Positions 61,986-64,000 of a stretch of DNA of 64,000 nucleotides are shown here, piece after piece (positions within the stretch are counted from its first letter, which is position 1; every line of letters starts with the position of its first letter). The stretch spans positions 558,001 through 622,000 of the forward strand of contig JARFXP010000001.1 of the NCBI GenBank assembly GCA_029194675.1. The letters run 5' to 3'. A program made the translations under genes and the position numbers. Source of the stretch: Nitrospira sp. Its GTDB lineage: Bacteria > Nitrospirota > Nitrospiria > Nitrospirales > Nitrospiraceae. Under the pieces are notes generated by a model that had not been told where the DNA came from, did not search any database, and saw only the letters and a program-made list of their open reading frames with translations.

Positions 61986-64000
61986 CTACCGCTTCGCGAC
62001 GACCTGGAAATTCGCTGCGTCTTCTTTATTCATCTTTTTCAACGCATCTTCGGCTTCGAGGTGCGTGGCGAATGTCGTCGTCCCCTCAAAATTCGACAAA
62101 TCGACCTTCGATTTCACCGTAAACGTCTTCGGTTCCGCGAGCGACGAGATCGCCGCCGCGCGGTAGCGGATCGCACCGAGACGCGAGGTGTCACTCATCC
62201 CGACCGCGCTCCATTCCGAGAACAGCTTTGCCAAGTCGAACCGAACGGTCGTGGTTGTCCGTGGCTCTTCGGGCGGACTCGGGATGACGATATCCTCAAA
62301 ATCCGCAGCAGCCGGCACCGGCGTTCCGCAATCCACGGCATTACTGCCGACGCTGACGCCGGCGGGTAACAGCTCAAATGACGGGCTCGACAGCTTCTGG
62401 TCATCCGTCAAATCGCGAAACTGCGCCGGCGCGAAGTGATCGCGGACCAGATCACCGGCCAGCGGCGTCAGCATGGCGTTGCCCACCTTAATCTGCTGGA
62501 TACGGAATTCTTGGGTGCCGCCCTGTGGCCGCGTATTGCCGAAGCGCGAAATCGGCGTGTTCAGCGGCACCACGCTTTGCTTCACCGTCAACGTGCTCAG
62601 GGGATGAATGCGGACCGCACCGGCCTGGCCCTCTCGCAAGCTCACTAGACGCTCGCTGGTTCCCGGCATCACCGCGTTCCACGCAGCGGCGTCGGCCAAC
62701 GCGGTGCGTAGTAAGGCCCCCACGTCGACAGGCGCAGGCAGCGGCGGCTTTTCGCCGGACACCAGCGTAGCGTTGAACGACACGGTGAAATCGATCCACC
62801 AGATTTCGAATGTCGCCTTACCCTTGACGTTCAGCGGACGCGGGCCGGAGAGCTCGCCCGCAAAGCTGACCTTGAACAGATTCGTCGGGCCGGCTTTCAA
62901 CTGCAGTGACGCAGACAACGAGGCGATGAAATGGAACGGATCAAACTGAATCAGCACATCGTACCCGGCTTGGCCCGAAATGCTGAATTTCGATTTCTTG
63001 GCGAACAGCTCGGCATGCGCGCCGAACTGCACCGTGTTCGACGTGATGGCGAAATATGAATCGCAACGGATCTTCAGATTCTCCGAGTCGGCAAAGACGA
63101 TCGCCGCGCGTTGCATGCGCTCCAAGCCCGGCGGTGGGACGAACGCCGGATGCAGGCCGCCGACAGACAGCGCGAAGAACGGCTGGTTGCCCCAGCTCAG
63201 ACGCATGCGCATTTCGCCCGTGATGACGAAGCGATCGACGAGGCGCGAATCGAACAGCACGGCGTCCAAGAACGCGCGTTTTTGATCGAAGTCGACGCCG
63301 CCGAAGATGTTCATCTGCAGACGAACGAGAGCGAGATCCTTCTTGGGTAGGACGGCCAACACCTGTCCCAGGATGAGGAATCGCGTCCGCACGCCCAGCT
63401 CGAGAATCAGCGCCAGATTGATGGTGATCAGCGGCGGTGTGCCCCAGGTGATCTGCGCCACGAGGCCGAACAGGTAATGATCGCGCGCCACCGGGAAGAA
63501 GTTGCGAATCACGCTCAGATACTGCGGCGCGTTACGAACCAAGTCCTTCGGCGCGAGCACGGCGTTGAGCGTGTTGGCGCGCACGCCCGCCTGCACCGCA
63601 TCTTCATTGACCGTGCGATGAATGCCCAACAGCCCCCCGATGCCGATGAGCATGAAACCGAAGCCGATGGGAATGGGCTTGAAGCCGTCCGCCGTGATGA
63701 TTACGAGCAGCGAAAAGCCGCCGCCGGGTATGTTCGTGTTCAGCAGGCCCAGAGCCGACAGCGCCGCGAAGCCTTCGATCTCCAAATGCAGAGCGCCTGC
63801 GTATTGCGAGTGCTCGCGATCGAGATCTAAGAAGCCGCCGCCGTGAACGACCTTGCCGTCGATGTCCAGGCCGATGGCCTTGGGCGGCTGAAATCCGAAA
63901 TCCAAATCGAACAGGCCGAGGTTGGCGTCGGGCTTGACGAAATCGACGGTCAGCGCGAATCCCATCTTGTCGAAGCTGGCCGTCAGCGGACCCAGTCGCA
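61986..64000 (-). CDS. DUF6603-type protein (partial, runs off the right edge)
   Basis: At least 671 residues; the frame is open to the window end (RLGPLTASFDK before the first Met at 63965), so the true start lies outside. The segment GLDIDGKVVHGGGFLDLDRE and the many beta strands with long hydrophobic stretches (SLLVIITADGFKPIPIGFGF) are as I remember from DUF6603 proteins, a family of unknown function. The part from about 420 on is lower in hydrophobicity and ends QVVAKR. No catalytic motif is seen. First visible gene of the leftward cassette. Confidence 0.8.
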   Translation of the reverse strand, partial: RLGPLTASFDKMGFALTVDFVKPDANLGLFDLDFGFQPPKAIGLDIDGKVVHGGGFLDLDREHSQYAGALHLEIEGFAALSALGLLNTNIPGGGFSLLVIITADGFKPIPIGFGFMLIGIGGLLGIHRTVNEDAVQAGVRANTLNAVLAPKDLVRNAPQYLSVIRNFFPVARDHYLFGLVAQITWGTPPLITINLALILELGVRTRFLILGQVLAVLPKKDLALVRLQMNIFGGVDFDQKRAFLDAVLFDSRLVDRFVITGEMRMRLSWGNQPFFALSVGGLHPAFVPPPGLERMQRAAIVFADSENLKIRCDSYFAITSNTVQFGAHAELFAKKSKFSISGQAGYDVLIQFDPFHFIASLSASLQLKAGPTNLFKVSFAGELSGPRPLNVKGKATFEIWWIDFTVSFNATLVSGEKPPLPAPVDVGALLRTALADAAAWNAVMPGTSERLVSLREGQAGAVRIHPLSTLTVKQSVVPLNTPISRFGNTRPQGGTQEFRIQQIKVGNAMLTPLAGDLVRDHFAPAQFRDLTDDQKLSSPSFELLPAGVSVGSNAVDCGTPVPAAADFEDIVIPSPPEEPRTTTTVRFDLAKLFSEWSAVGMSDTSRLGAIRYRAAAISSLAEPKTFTVKSKVDLSNFEGTTTFATHLEAEDALKKMNKEDAANFQVVAKR

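Overview
The window looks like a chromosomal piece of a Nitrospira-type bacterium (phylum Nitrospirota). I infer this from the moderately high GC, the style of the polysaccharide-export, LuxR-type and CzcCBA proteins, and the mix of metal efflux, restriction and giant secreted-protein genes. No rRNA or other marker in the window proves it.

Layout. (1) 1-2630: left end of an exopolysaccharide operon read leftwards: a NusG/UpxY-type antiterminator behind a leader with an intrinsic terminator, an orphan transposase-OrfA-like HTH protein, a Wza-type export lipoprotein, and an outer-membrane beta-barrel protein cut by the window edge. A LuxR-type regulator with a degenerate receiver follows (3228-3911). 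(2) 4103-13591: tRNA-Phe(GAA) and a 9.4 kb integrated element bounded by a 20-bp direct repeat of the tRNA 3' end. It carries integrase, RadC, a ribbon-helix-helix protein, GpA-type terminase, zinc-ribbon proteins, an HK97-type capsid, HTH proteins and an AlpA/Xis-like protein, but no portal or tail genes, so it resembles a phage satellite. (3) 13750-19823: an RND metal-efflux operon (czcCBA-like) ending in a cytochrome c. (4) 19893-21767: SpoU methyltransferase, a coiled-coil protein and an XRE regulator. (5) 21808-34646: a three-gene operon ending in a 3789-residue RTX protein with an N-terminal class 3 lipase domain; no type I secretion genes are in the window.

(6) 35041-44265: a type I restriction-modification operon (hsdM, hsdS, an Mrr-like nuclease, hsdR) that has taken in two passenger genes, each next to a duplicated piece of the operon: the hsdM/hsdS junction and the hsdR 5' end. 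(7) 44478-51524: mixed genes: a nucleotidyltransferase with a small partner, two secreted proteins, a soluble transhydrogenase, a YbaK-type deacylase, a TIM44-like protein, a small membrane protein, a MITE-like repeat and a SEC-C protein. (8) 51581-52970: an IS1202-like (ISNCY) insertion sequence with a 17-bp target duplication.

(9) 53091-64000: a co-directional cassette of four very large genes read leftwards: a DUF6603-type protein (cut by the right edge), then proteins of 942, 1421 and 570 residues, with gaps of 73, 10 and 4 bases. None has a visible signal peptide or enzymatic motif. Their tight packing and fixed direction suggest one multi-protein assembly, and this is the best candidate in the window for an undescribed system.
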